Shown: positions 15,837 through 24,379 of the stretch, one piece after another
How the letters are laid out: each line of letters opens with the position of its first letter
How positions within the stretch are numbered: the stretch's first letter is position 1
DNA from: G965222505 sp965222505
Lineage (GTDB): Bacteria; Bacteroidota; Rhodothermia; Rhodothermales; DATKEJ01
Assembly (NCBI GenBank): GCA_965222505.1
Contig: OZ244956.1
Span: 5,270,001-5,334,000 of the forward strand
Direction of reading: 5' to 3'
DNA: 64,000 nucleotides
The notes under the pieces: generated by a model
The model's input: the letters and a program-made list of their open reading frames with translations, nothing else
Databases searched by the model: none
Told to the model about the DNA's origin: nothing
Program-made: the position numbers and the translations under genes

Positions 15837-16970
15837 TCAGGCCGAAAGGAGGCCTTTGACCCGTTCGTGGACGACCTCACCCGCATGGGTGACACAGGCG
15901 CCTTTGATGATCTCGTCCTCAAAGTCCATATTTAATTGGTCTTCTTTGACGATTTCACCAAGTGCAGCCATGATGGTGCGGGCATACAACTGGCTGGCGT
16001 GCAGGGGCATACTGGCCGGGAGGTTGGTCACGCCGGCAATTTGGACCCCATGACGGATCACGGTTTCACCAGGTACGGTTAAGGTACAGTTCCCACCATT
16101 TGGAGCCGCCATATCGATAATCACTGAACCATGCGCCATCGCTTGCACGGCTTCTTCGGTGATGAGGGTGGGGGCTTTCCTGCCGGGAATCAGTGCGGTG
16201 GTGATCACCACATCTGCGGAACCGATGTGGGGCACCAGCAATTCCGTCTGCCGCCGTTGTTTTTCCTCAGCGAGGGCTTTGGCGTACCCGCTGGCGGCGG
16301 CGGCATCTGCTGTGTCCAGTTCGAGTTCAACAAACTTGCCGCCCAGGCTTTCGATTTCTTCCTTCACCGCAGGCCGGATGTCATAGGCAGACACAACGGC
16401 CCCCAAGCGCCTTGCCGTGGCTATGGCCTGTAGCCCGGCGACGCCAGCGCCCAGGATCAGGACCTTGGCGGGGCGAATGGTACCCGCCGCTGTCGTGAGC
16501 AGCGGGAAAAACTTCGGCAGGAGATTGGCGGCTTGCAGCACAGCCTTATACCCACCCAGCGAACTCATGGCTGACAGGGCATCCAGTTTCTGGGCCCTGG
16601 TGATGCGGGGGACCAACTCCATGCTGAACGCGGTCACCCCCTGTCTGGCCAGTTTCTGGGATACCTTCGGGGCATCGAGGGGCTGAAGGAAACAGACCAG
16701 AACAGCTCCACTCCTGAACGCCTGGATTTCCGCATCATTGGGAGGCTGAACCTTCAGGACGATATCTGCCCCCAGGGCTGCTTGTTGATCGACGATAGAG
16801 GCTCCGGCTTCAGAGAATGCGTCATCCGTGTAGGATGCAGATTCTCCGGCTCCCGAGGCGATGTTGATAGTGAAATCTTTTTTTAATAGTCGGCTAACAA
16901 CGTCGGGTGATAAAGCGACGCGGGTTTCACCGGCCGTTGTTTCTTTGGGAACCCCAATGGAGAAGGCCAT
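15837..16970 (-). CDS. pntA1: NAD(P) transhydrogenase subunit alpha 1 (NAD-binding)
   Basis: 377 residues. Soluble dI domain that binds NAD(H), with the AlaDh/PNT N-terminal fold (starts 'GVPKETTAGETRVALSPDVV') and a Rossmann core 'ILGAGVAGLQAIATARRLGA'. 'TTALIPGRKAPTLI' and 'SVIIDMAAPNGGNC' are further dI motifs. The short unrelated tail after residue 370 confirms that the membrane part is encoded separately (pntA2). A 170-base gap separates it from serC upstream, so it may have its own promoter or be read from the serine operon. Confidence 0.96.
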   Translation of the reverse strand: MAFSIGVPKETTAGETRVALSPDVVSRLLKKDFTINIASGAGESASYTDDAFSEAGASIVDQQAALGADIVLKVQPPNDAEIQAFRSGAVLVCFLQPLDAPKVSQKLARQGVTAFSMELVPRITRAQKLDALSAMSSLGGYKAVLQAANLLPKFFPLLTTAAGTIRPAKVLILGAGVAGLQAIATARRLGAVVSAYDIRPAVKEEIESLGGKFVELELDTADAAAASGYAKALAEEKQRRQTELLVPHIGSADVVITTALIPGRKAPTLITEEAVQAMAHGSVIIDMAAPNGGNCTLTVPGETVIRHGVQIAGVTNLPASMPLHASQLYARTIMAALGEIVKEDQLNMDFEDEIIKGACVTHAGEVVHERVKGLLSA

Positions 16971-17140
16971 AGGCTTGGGTAGGTTTACGGAACTGCGTTG
17001 GGCGGTGGTTTATGGTGTTGCATCCGGTACGCAAATTCCAGCTTAGCTCGCAAAAAATCAAGGGGTAATCAAGGCAGAGTAACAATCAATCAAAATCACT
17101 CAATTCTTGGCATGACACTATGCCCTGGAAGGTAGGCCGA

Positions 17141-18253
17141 TTATCCGTTCACCCGCTCAAACGCTTTCATAAAGTCCACGAGCGCGTCCACAGATTCGGT
17201 CGGGCAAGCATTATAGATGGACGCGCGGATGCCGCCAACTGACCGGTGGCCCTTCAGGGCTTGAAGTCCGGCTGTAGCTGCTTCAGCAATAAATTGGGCT
17301 TCCAATGCCTCCGAGGGGAGGCGGAAACAAACGTTCATCAGGGACCGGTCTTTGGTACGTGCGGTGCCCTTGTAGAAGTCGCCCGCATCAATACAGTCAT
17401 ACAGTTTGTCGGCTTTGGCTTGGTTGATTTGCTGAATAGCAGGAATGCCCCCCAGGTTTTCCAGCCAGGCCAGGACCTTGCCGACGGCGTACACGGCAAA
17501 GACCGGAGGGGTGTGGAACAGCTTGGCGGCATGCGTACCGTAGTCGAGCAAGGTAGGCAAATCGACGTTTCGGTTTTGCAGGAAGTTGTCTTTGACCAGT
17601 ACCACGGTCACCCCAGCCGGGCCGATGTTTTTCTGTGCACCGGCATAAATCAACCCATAGCGGTCCACATCAATCGGGCGGCTTAGAAAATTACTGGAGG
17701 CATCACATACCAGTGGGACCTCGGCAATCGGGTCCTGCTTGAACTCAGTGCCGTAAATGGTATTGTTGGAGGTGAAATGGAGGTAGGCAGCGTGCGCGTC
17801 CAGCTTCCAGTCCGATACATCGGGGATGTAATTGTAATTTTGGTCGGCACTGGAGGCCGCCACATTCACCCGGCCAACCCGCTTGGCTTCCTTAATGGCT
17901 TTCTTGGACCAGGCCCCCGTATCCAGATAATCCGCCGATTCGTCGGCAGGCAAAAAGTTTAGAGGGACCTGATAAAACTGCATCGAAGCGCCACTCTGGA
18001 GGAACAGAATGTGCCATTCCTCACTGAGGCCCAGCAGCCGACGGAAAGCGGCGCGGGCACCTTCGGCTATTTCTGTATAGGTTTTCGAGCGATGGCTGAT
18101 CTCCAGGACCGAAGTGCCGATGCCATGATAGACCGGCATTTCCTCGGCCATTTCACGGAGGACGGCTTCTGGCAATACACCCGGTCCGGCTGAAAAATTA
18201 TGTTGACGAGCAGTTTGCGTAGGGGTGAGCGTAGGCATGGTGGTTATGGTCAA
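17141..18253 (-). CDS. serC: Phosphoserine aminotransferase
   Basis: 370 residues, PLP fold type I class IV. Converts 3-phosphohydroxypyruvate and glutamate to phosphoserine. 'HNFSAGPGVLPEAVL' is the family N-terminus, 'ISHRSKTYTEIAE' and 'LQSGASMQF' follow, and 'GLIYAGAQKNIGPAGVTVV' holds the PLP-binding lysine. The C-terminal 'SVGGIRASIYNACP' carries phosphate-binding residues. It lies 56 bases after serA, in a run DUF1015-serA-serC. The first ten residues are loosely conserved, so a slightly later start is possible. Confidence 0.96.
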   Translation of the reverse strand: MTITTMPTLTPTQTARQHNFSAGPGVLPEAVLREMAEEMPVYHGIGTSVLEISHRSKTYTEIAEGARAAFRRLLGLSEEWHILFLQSGASMQFYQVPLNFLPADESADYLDTGAWSKKAIKEAKRVGRVNVAASSADQNYNYIPDVSDWKLDAHAAYLHFTSNNTIYGTEFKQDPIAEVPLVCDASSNFLSRPIDVDRYGLIYAGAQKNIGPAGVTVVLVKDNFLQNRNVDLPTLLDYGTHAAKLFHTPPVFAVYAVGKVLAWLENLGGIPAIQQINQAKADKLYDCIDAGDFYKGTARTKDRSLMNVCFRLPSEALEAQFIAEAATAGLQALKGHRSVGGIRASIYNACPTESVDALVDFMKAFERVNG

Positions 18254-18309
18254 GGGTAGCGAATATCGCTAGTCTGAGAGAACAAGTGAATAGATCGAGA
18301 CCGATCTCG

Positions 18310-19518
18310 TCAGTCCGTAAGGGGTAACGCTGAAACGGCGATGACATCCGGATTAGAACGAATGGCCGCCATGGTAGCCTCATCCATCTCGCCTGCAAAC
18401 CGGATTCGGGCACAGGCGGCTTTTTCACCGGCAAAGACCAGATTTTCCATCTCCTGCACATTCCAGGAGGCTTTGCGCATGGCATCCAGGACGGCAGCAA
18501 GAACGCCTACCTTGTCAAGATGACGAACCGTTAAGAGGTACGTGGCGGCCGTATGGTCGGCGAGGTTGACGCAGTTGGGAACGTTTCCGGTCTCGGCATA
18601 GGTCAGGATGACCCGGACGGCTTCTGCGCCAATGGCGGCTGTCGCCTGTGCGGTAGACGCGCCGATGTGGTGCGTCAGGTACACATTGGGATGCCCGGCC
18701 AGGGGGTGTTCAAAGGGGCCGGCTTTATGGGAAGGCTCGCCTTCAAACACGTCCAGCCCGGCCCGAATCCCTTTTTCGTTCATCGCTTCCAGCAGGGCAG
18801 TTTCATCAACCACGGAACCGCGGGACGTGTTGATCAGGACCCCGCCCGGACGAAGGGCAGACAGTATGTTTGCATTAATCAGGTGCCTGGTATCCGCATT
18901 GGCGGCTACATGGACACTTAGCACATCGCTAACTTCAGCGACTTGTCTGGGGGAATCCATACGCAAAACCCCCAGGTCGGCGGCTTTCTCGTCGGTGAGG
19001 GACCGGCTCCAGGCCACCACATCCATCCCAAAGGCTTTAGCCCGTTTGATCATGGCCTTCCCGATGTTGCCCAGTCCGATGAGGCCCAGTGTTTTGCCTT
19101 TTATACCCTCGGCTTTGGAGAAACCTTTCTTGTTCCACTCCCCATCACGGGCCAGTTTCACATTGTCCGGGATAAACCGGTCAAGGGTGAGGATGAGTCC
19201 AAAGGCCAGTTCGGCCACGGCCACGGCATTTTTACCTGGGCAATTGGCCAGAAAGATGCCCCGTTCCGAAGCGCCCTGGACGTCAATCGTGTCGTAGCCT
19301 GCACCTGCCCGAACGATAAGTTCGAGGGAGGGGCAAGTGTCCATCATAGGGATGGTCACTTTGGTCGATCGAACCACCAGGACATTGGGGGTTTCAGCGC
19401 GAAGCGCTTCCAGAAGGGCGTCGCCGTTTAGGCTGGCATCCACGGTAACCGTATGGCCTGCATTGCGGATCGTTTTGACGCCATCATCCGAAAATTTATC
19501 TGCGATAAGAATTTTCAT
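18310..19518 (-). CDS. serA: D-3-phosphoglycerate dehydrogenase
   Basis: 402 residues. First step of serine synthesis: 3-phosphoglycerate to 3-phosphohydroxypyruvate with NAD. NAD-binding loop 'LGLIGLGNIGKAMIKRAKAFG', catalytic Arg and Glu in 'LINTSRGSVVDE' and 'AGLDVFEGEP', and catalytic His in 'LTHHIGAST'. The C-terminus (about 325-402, 'YLLTVRHLDKVGVLAAVLDA') is a single ACT domain, the likely serine feedback site; there is no extra ASB domain. It starts 14 bases after the DUF1015 gene and is followed by serC. Confidence 0.96.
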   Translation of the reverse strand: MKILIADKFSDDGVKTIRNAGHTVTVDASLNGDALLEALRAETPNVLVVRSTKVTIPMMDTCPSLELIVRAGAGYDTIDVQGASERGIFLANCPGKNAVAVAELAFGLILTLDRFIPDNVKLARDGEWNKKGFSKAEGIKGKTLGLIGLGNIGKAMIKRAKAFGMDVVAWSRSLTDEKAADLGVLRMDSPRQVAEVSDVLSVHVAANADTRHLINANILSALRPGGVLINTSRGSVVDETALLEAMNEKGIRAGLDVFEGEPSHKAGPFEHPLAGHPNVYLTHHIGASTAQATAAIGAEAVRVILTYAETGNVPNCVNLADHTAATYLLTVRHLDKVGVLAAVLDAMRKASWNVQEMENLVFAGEKAACARIRFAGEMDEATMAAIRSNPDVIAVSALPLTD

Positions 19519-19532
19519 GGGTACATTCCTGA

Positions 19533-20744
19533 TCAGAATAGGTGAATAAGCAACCCACTGCGCAATTTGGGTTCAAACCAGGTTGATTTGGGGGGCATCA
19601 AGAGATGGTCATCTGAAACGGCCAGGAGCTCTTCGATGCTTGTTGGGTACATGGAAATGGCCATCTGGGCTTTGCCCGCGTTTACCAGTCGCTCCAGCGC
19701 TTTGGTGCCTCGGATGCCGCCAACGAAATATATGTTCGGATCCGTCCTCGGATTGGTAATATTGAGCATGGGCTCAAGGATAAACTCGCCCAGCCGTGCC
19801 ACGTCAAGATGATCGACCACCGAGCCGCGTTGGGTCTTAGGCAAGGTCAAGCCGTACCACGTTCCGTCCATGTAGATGGACACGTCGCCCTTTTCCTGTG
19901 GCGCAGGGGGGGCATCGGGATTCAAAACAAACCGTTGTTTCAAGGCGGCTAGAAATTCGGCAGGTCTACCGGGCACATCATAAAGGATCCGGTTGTAGGC
20001 CATGATGTGCATCTGGTTCATCGGAAACAGCACCGCCGGAAAAAACTCGAATTCAGCCTTGGTATCCGTCAAGCTACTGTGCATGGCCTCGGCTGTGCGG
20101 CTTGCGGCTTTACACCGGTGATGGCCATCGGCCACGTACAGGTGGGGGACATCCTTAAAGGCGTCAGACATGGCCTGGGGTTGGGTAACCCGCCAAACGG
20201 TATGCTGTACGCCGTCATCGGCGGTGAAATCGTACAGGGGTGAGGTGGTCGTAACCTGATCAACCAGGGCATCGATCTTCGGGCGATTCCGATAGGTGAG
20301 CATCACCGGCTCGGCATGGGCCTGCTGGGTGAGGATATGCCGGGTACGGTCGTCTTCCTTGTCTGGCCGGGTTTTTTCGTGTTTGAGGATGGTATCATCG
20401 TCATATTCCTTGACCGAGACACAACCGAAAAGGCCGGTCTGGGCGCGTCCATCCATAATGAGGCGATACACGTAGAGGGCCGGTTCGTTTTCCTGTTCAA
20501 AGACATCGCTGTCGGCAAAGCGCCGGAGGTTGGCTGCGCCGGTTTCATAGACGGCATCGTCGTGTTCATCCGTACCTTCGGGCAAGTCAATTTCCGGGCG
20601 GATGACATGGAGGAAACTGAACGATTTTCCGTGTGCGAGGTGGCGGGCTTCCTCAGTATTAATCACGTCATACGGTACACAGGCCACTTCTTCCACAAAT
20701 TCAGGCTTGGGACGAAGGGCCGGGAAAGGGTGCAGGGTAGCCAT
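19533..20744 (-). CDS. DUF1015 family protein
   Basis: 403 residues. Starts 'HPFPALRPKPEFVEEVACVPYDVI', the DUF1015 signature, and contains 'LYVYR', 'KEYDDDTILKHEKTRPDKEDDR' region and 'LYVADGHHRCKAA'. The biochemical role of the family is not established as far as I know, but it is often found next to serA and serC, as here, which suggests a link to serine or phosphoserine metabolism. First gene of the minus-strand serine run; serA begins 14 bases downstream. The gene is divergent from the small CxxC protein at 20902. Confidence 0.92.
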   Translation of the reverse strand: MATLHPFPALRPKPEFVEEVACVPYDVINTEEARHLAHGKSFSFLHVIRPEIDLPEGTDEHDDAVYETGAANLRRFADSDVFEQENEPALYVYRLIMDGRAQTGLFGCVSVKEYDDDTILKHEKTRPDKEDDRTRHILTQQAHAEPVMLTYRNRPKIDALVDQVTTTSPLYDFTADDGVQHTVWRVTQPQAMSDAFKDVPHLYVADGHHRCKAASRTAEAMHSSLTDTKAEFEFFPAVLFPMNQMHIMAYNRILYDVPGRPAEFLAALKQRFVLNPDAPPAPQEKGDVSIYMDGTWYGLTLPKTQRGSVVDHLDVARLGEFILEPMLNITNPRTDPNIYFVGGIRGTKALERLVNAGKAQMAISMYPTSIEELLAVSDDHLLMPPKSTWFEPKLRSGLLIHLF

Positions 20745-20901
20745 TCAGAAATGTACAATTAAGCGTAACGAAGAGCCGGCGAAATGGGGCCGGTTGTAAC
20801 CAGTGATGCCTGAAATTACGTACTTTAATACAGCGGGAACGTGAAAGGCTGGTGGAATTGCAACGCAGGGTTTGTAAAGGCTTGACCGCTTGAGGTATAC
20901 C

Positions 20902-21183
20902 ATGCACGGATTGCCGGAACGGGAGCAAAAAACACAAGCGTTTTGGAAGCGCCTCGGGGCGCAAGTCTGGAGGCGGAAAAAGTGGCGGCAAACGCTGCCA
21001 GATGCCGGGGAAGGCATTTGTCTGGTCTGCGAGCGACCCTTGCACCGAAGGGGTACCTATTACGTCCGCCCAGCGTATTTCAACGGGACCGATTGGATGT
21101 GTAATCGATGTCACCGAACCATGCAGCATGCCCTGGGCAGGGGCAAAGACAATCGGTACAGTTCGTCTTCCAATACGCCCTAG
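20902..21183 (+). CDS. Small protein with paired CxxC motifs (putative zinc-binding)
   Basis: 93 residues from ATG 20902, preferred over TTG 20890 because GAGG lies 7 bases upstream. Basic N-terminal half ('KRLGAQVWRRKKWRQ'), then 'CLVCERPLHRRGTYYVRP' and 'DWMCNRCHRTM', i.e. two CxxC pairs about 31 residues apart, the spacing of a zinc ribbon-like knuckle. Not recognised as a named family. The stop overlaps the stop of the convergent asparaginase-domain gene by 4 bases (CTAG). Confidence 0.55.
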   Translation: MHGLPEREQKTQAFWKRLGAQVWRRKKWRQTLPDAGEGICLVCERPLHRRGTYYVRPAYFNGTDWMCNRCHRTMQHALGRGKDNRYSSSSNTP

Positions 21184-21689
21184 GTTTGAGTCTCGGGTGA
21201 GACGGTTTCAAACCGGTTGTGGTCACGGTTTTTTCGAGCCTGTGCCGGATTGAATATTTGGCCGTTCATCGCCAGGTAGACCCCTGGGGGCAAGGTCTGC
21301 ACGGCCCCTATGGCGACCCCGATGTTAAACTCGGCATCGCTGTACTTGAACCTGGCCGGCTTTAGCGAGCCTGTAAGCACGATGACCTTGTTTTCCAGTC
21401 CTTGAAGGGCCTGTCCGGTCTCGACCATCGTATCGGTGCCGTGCGTTACAATGAACCGTTCGCCAGGGTCATTGGCGATGACCTGCCGGACCAGGGCCCG
21501 GTCGGATTCGGTGAGTTCGAGGCTGTCCTTGCGTAGGAGGGGGATGATCCTGTAATTGAATGTGGCATTGGCCTCATCCAGAATGTCGATTACCTGAGGA
21601 TCGCCGACGGCGTAGGTACTTTTGGCATCAAAATAGATCTTGTCGATGGTACCGCCGGTACTGATAAAGACGATGGTTTGTGCTTGCAT
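21180..21689 (-). CDS. Single-domain asparaginase-like protein
   Basis: 169 residues from ATG 21689 (a TTG at 21707 would add six residues that lack similarity). 'IVFISTGGTIDKIYFD' carries the first catalytic Thr motif, and 'IVTHGTDTMVETG' the second (Thr-Asp). 'KVIVLTGSLKPARF', with lysine in the third position, completes the N-terminal asparaginase domain. The C-terminal domain that shapes the usual ~330-residue tetramer is absent, but the frame ends naturally, so this is a short form rather than a truncated gene. Amidase activity is plausible, unproven. It follows the GAF-domain gene by 27 bases. Confidence 0.85.
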   Translation of the reverse strand: MQAQTIVFISTGGTIDKIYFDAKSTYAVGDPQVIDILDEANATFNYRIIPLLRKDSLELTESDRALVRQVIANDPGERFIVTHGTDTMVETGQALQGLENKVIVLTGSLKPARFKYSDAEFNIGVAIGAVQTLPPGVYLAMNGQIFNPAQARKNRDHNRFETVSPETQT

Positions 21690-21716
21690 GCAGGCAGGTA
21701 TCTGCAAAGGGTTGGG

Positions 21717-24161
21717 TTATTCGGCAGGGGGGGCAACCTGTAGGTCGGGTTGCGCTGTATTCAGTTGGAGGGCACCGTCACCGCTGATGGCCGCTACATG
21801 TTCAGGATCGGGGGTTGGTTGAGCACCTGGCATCTCTGAACTGACCGTTACACGAAGGGCGCGCAATCCGGTTACCCCTTGCAGGTCTTCGAGGTGAACA
21901 TCTTCGACCTCGGCATTCAGGTATCCGGCTGCATGAAGGTAGTCGAAATACCGGCGGTATTCGTAGGCATCCTTATCCTGAGCATACACGATAGCAATTT
22001 TGCCCGGTTGGGTCAAGCGCTCGCCGGTTTCTTTGATGCGGGCTTTGTCGATCCGTTTTTTGATGATCTCATATCGGATGTTGTACGCGCCGTCCACATC
22101 GAACTTCTTTTCTTCAAGCCGGAACCTGATGGAGAGCGGGTTGCTGTGAACGAGGATCAGGTGGGCGGCGTCCAGCTTGACCTTTAAGGAGGGGCGGAGG
22201 CGGTCTAGTTCCCAGACCAGCCCGGCCATCATCATCAGTTGCCAGAGCCGGAGGTTGTGGAGGTAGAGCATGTCAAACTTGCCATCCTCCATGAGGGAAG
22301 CCCCAACGTACAGGTTGTAGTCAACCCCATCTGTTTTGTACTTCTCAAAGTAATGGGGGAACATCGCCTGGGCTTGTTCTTCCTGTTCGTCGATGAATGC
22401 ACCGATGGTGTCATTGAGCACCATGACGCTGTCTTCGTAGTCCTTGCGCTCCTGATACAGGATCCCCAATTCAGAGTCAAGTGCCGCCTGATAGGCCTCT
22501 ATTTTATCCGGCACACCGGGACCAAAAGTCCTGATCCGATCAAAAAGCGACTCCAGGTCCCGTTGGAGGAAGGACAGCACATCTGTTTCATCCCCAGAAC
22601 TCAGGCCGCTCTGGATGTCTGTAATGTAATTGGCAATCCTGAAGCCAAGTTCGTCCAGGACGGGAAGCGGCTGATAAGTTGCGGCTTCCACAATGACGGC
22701 AAGGCCCAACTGCAGTTGCGAAACGAGGTCGGTCTGGATAGACTGATTTCGCAAGACGGAGGAGTTTCGGATATCCGAAAGGCCATAAAGGGGGTAGACA
22801 TCTGGAAAAACAATCGGCTCCACCTTAGCGGGTTGTCCGGATTGCCAGCGTTCCATATAGTTCTGGGCAGCCTTTTGGAAGCGCCATTCTACCGCAGGAT
22901 GGATGGCCGTATACTGCTCCTTGATTACAGCCTGCACCCGGTCTTCCCGTTCGTCCAGGCTGCGGTTCATGGCCGTGGCAAACAAGGGGACCACTTCCAT
23001 CAGGCGGATCACACTAAACGCATTCAGGTCGCCAACATTGGGAGAAGCCAGTTCCAGCAAGCCGATCACCTTATCCTCATACAGGAGGGGGATCAGGAGC
23101 AAATTGCGAAAGCCCTGTTCTTTAAGTTTGTATTCGAGCCCACTCCGCACGGCATCCCCTGTGAGGTCATGGATCACAACAGGTTCTTGCGTTTTTAGCA
23201 CCTCCATATAGGAGGACTTGTGCTTGTACTGACAATGCGGGATGGTCTCATCGTGCATCAAGAGGCTACGTCCAATGACGCGCGCCCCCGTCACGGTGTC
23301 CAACTCGCCTCGTTCCAGGGCAATGAGGCCGAGGCGCATGTCGTGCAATCGCAAAAGGGTTCGAATCCTCTTTTGAAGGTCGTCGATTTTAAGGCCCGTG
23401 GTCATGGACTCCTTTTGGAGCAGGTCATGCTTCAGCAGGGAGACGACTTCCTGCTCCGTGACGTCAACCAGCAAGATCAGGATGATGCCCTCGAATACGA
23501 AATACTCCGGGGGAAGGGTATCGAGCCACAATTGCAGGTTCATCGGATCGGCCACCAGGGATTTGATCTCCTCCTTGGTGAGCTTGGGTGCCCCTTTGCG
23601 GGCCTTGATGTTGACAAACTGGGTGTCAAAGGAAACCTTGAAGTGATGAATCAGTCCGGTGTCGGGGTCGGTACCGGTAAAGATCGTCGGGTAATTCAGT
23701 TCAACCTTGGTTCCGTAGTGGGCATTGAGAATCCGGTGGTAGGCGTTCATGGTCCGCCCATTCTCAATCATTTCCTCGTCTACCCCAATTGCATTGAGGT
23801 TCAGGCCTTTGAGAAAGGTTTCCTGATTGTTGAGTCCCAGGTGTTCATAGGCCGGAGTCGCAAAAAAACAGCCGTGTACATCATAGGGTCGGTATGCCCC
23901 GGCGTATACCTCTGTCCATTTTGAGAGCGGGATCGCTGCGCTCATCAGGGAATAAACCAGCTTCTTATGCTCCTTGAGCATGGCCGTGTCCTTGATGGGT
24001 TTGGACAAAAATTTTGCCTCATCTACCCGGGCCAGGATCTCACGAGCGAGCAGGGCGTGTGGATGGTCTTCACATTTCGTGATTTCCCGCCAAAAATCCA
24101 CGAGGGGCCGGAGCGACAAAATTTGTTTAAACGGAAAGTGGTTATCGAATGAAGGAGCCAT
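21717..24161 (-). CDS. GAF domain-containing protein of unknown function
   Basis: 814 residues, no signal peptide and no clear transmembrane helix. Only one domain is recognisable: a GAF domain at about 285-415 ('VIGRSLLMHDETIPHCQYKHKSSYMEVLKTQEPVV..LLLIPLLYEDKVIGLLELASP'), a small-molecule or redox sensor fold. The flanking ~280 N-terminal and ~390 C-terminal residues are helical and unrecognised. There is no kinase, cyclase or phosphodiesterase output motif. The C-terminal ~60 residues are rich in Pro, Ala and acid. Upstream of, and likely co-transcribed with, the single-domain asparaginase. Confidence 0.8.
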   Translation of the reverse strand: MAPSFDNHFPFKQILSLRPLVDFWREITKCEDHPHALLAREILARVDEAKFLSKPIKDTAMLKEHKKLVYSLMSAAIPLSKWTEVYAGAYRPYDVHGCFFATPAYEHLGLNNQETFLKGLNLNAIGVDEEMIENGRTMNAYHRILNAHYGTKVELNYPTIFTGTDPDTGLIHHFKVSFDTQFVNIKARKGAPKLTKEEIKSLVADPMNLQLWLDTLPPEYFVFEGIILILLVDVTEQEVVSLLKHDLLQKESMTTGLKIDDLQKRIRTLLRLHDMRLGLIALERGELDTVTGARVIGRSLLMHDETIPHCQYKHKSSYMEVLKTQEPVVIHDLTGDAVRSGLEYKLKEQGFRNLLLIPLLYEDKVIGLLELASPNVGDLNAFSVIRLMEVVPLFATAMNRSLDEREDRVQAVIKEQYTAIHPAVEWRFQKAAQNYMERWQSGQPAKVEPIVFPDVYPLYGLSDIRNSSVLRNQSIQTDLVSQLQLGLAVIVEAATYQPLPVLDELGFRIANYITDIQSGLSSGDETDVLSFLQRDLESLFDRIRTFGPGVPDKIEAYQAALDSELGILYQERKDYEDSVMVLNDTIGAFIDEQEEQAQAMFPHYFEKYKTDGVDYNLYVGASLMEDGKFDMLYLHNLRLWQLMMMAGLVWELDRLRPSLKVKLDAAHLILVHSNPLSIRFRLEEKKFDVDGAYNIRYEIIKKRIDKARIKETGERLTQPGKIAIVYAQDKDAYEYRRYFDYLHAAGYLNAEVEDVHLEDLQGVTGLRALRVTVSSEMPGAQPTPDPEHVAAISGDGALQLNTAQPDLQVAPPAE

Positions 24162-24379
24162 AATATATACCGTGATGCAAAGGGATTCTCGGATGGCATT
24201 AGGACGATAAAGCCTGAAAGAAGTTGCAACACCTATTCTGTTCAGGCCCGATCTCTGTCGATTCTTATATCTTGTGAAATACGGCCGTCAATACTTGGAG
24301 ATGCCTGTGCAAGGTTTGTTACGTATCGGCAAATTCGATAGACTTACGTTTGAGCCCGAAAAACAGCTTCCTGCAACCC

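Noticed and set aside
22239..23198. 319-codon open frame opposite the GAF gene
   Set aside because: Its codon phase mirrors the GAF frame and no domain is visible. The GAF domain itself is coded on the other strand.
23354..23370. GGTTCGAATCC, the typical T-loop of a tRNA
   Set aside because: It lies inside the GAF-domain coding sequence. No acceptor stem, D-arm or anticodon arm can be formed around it.
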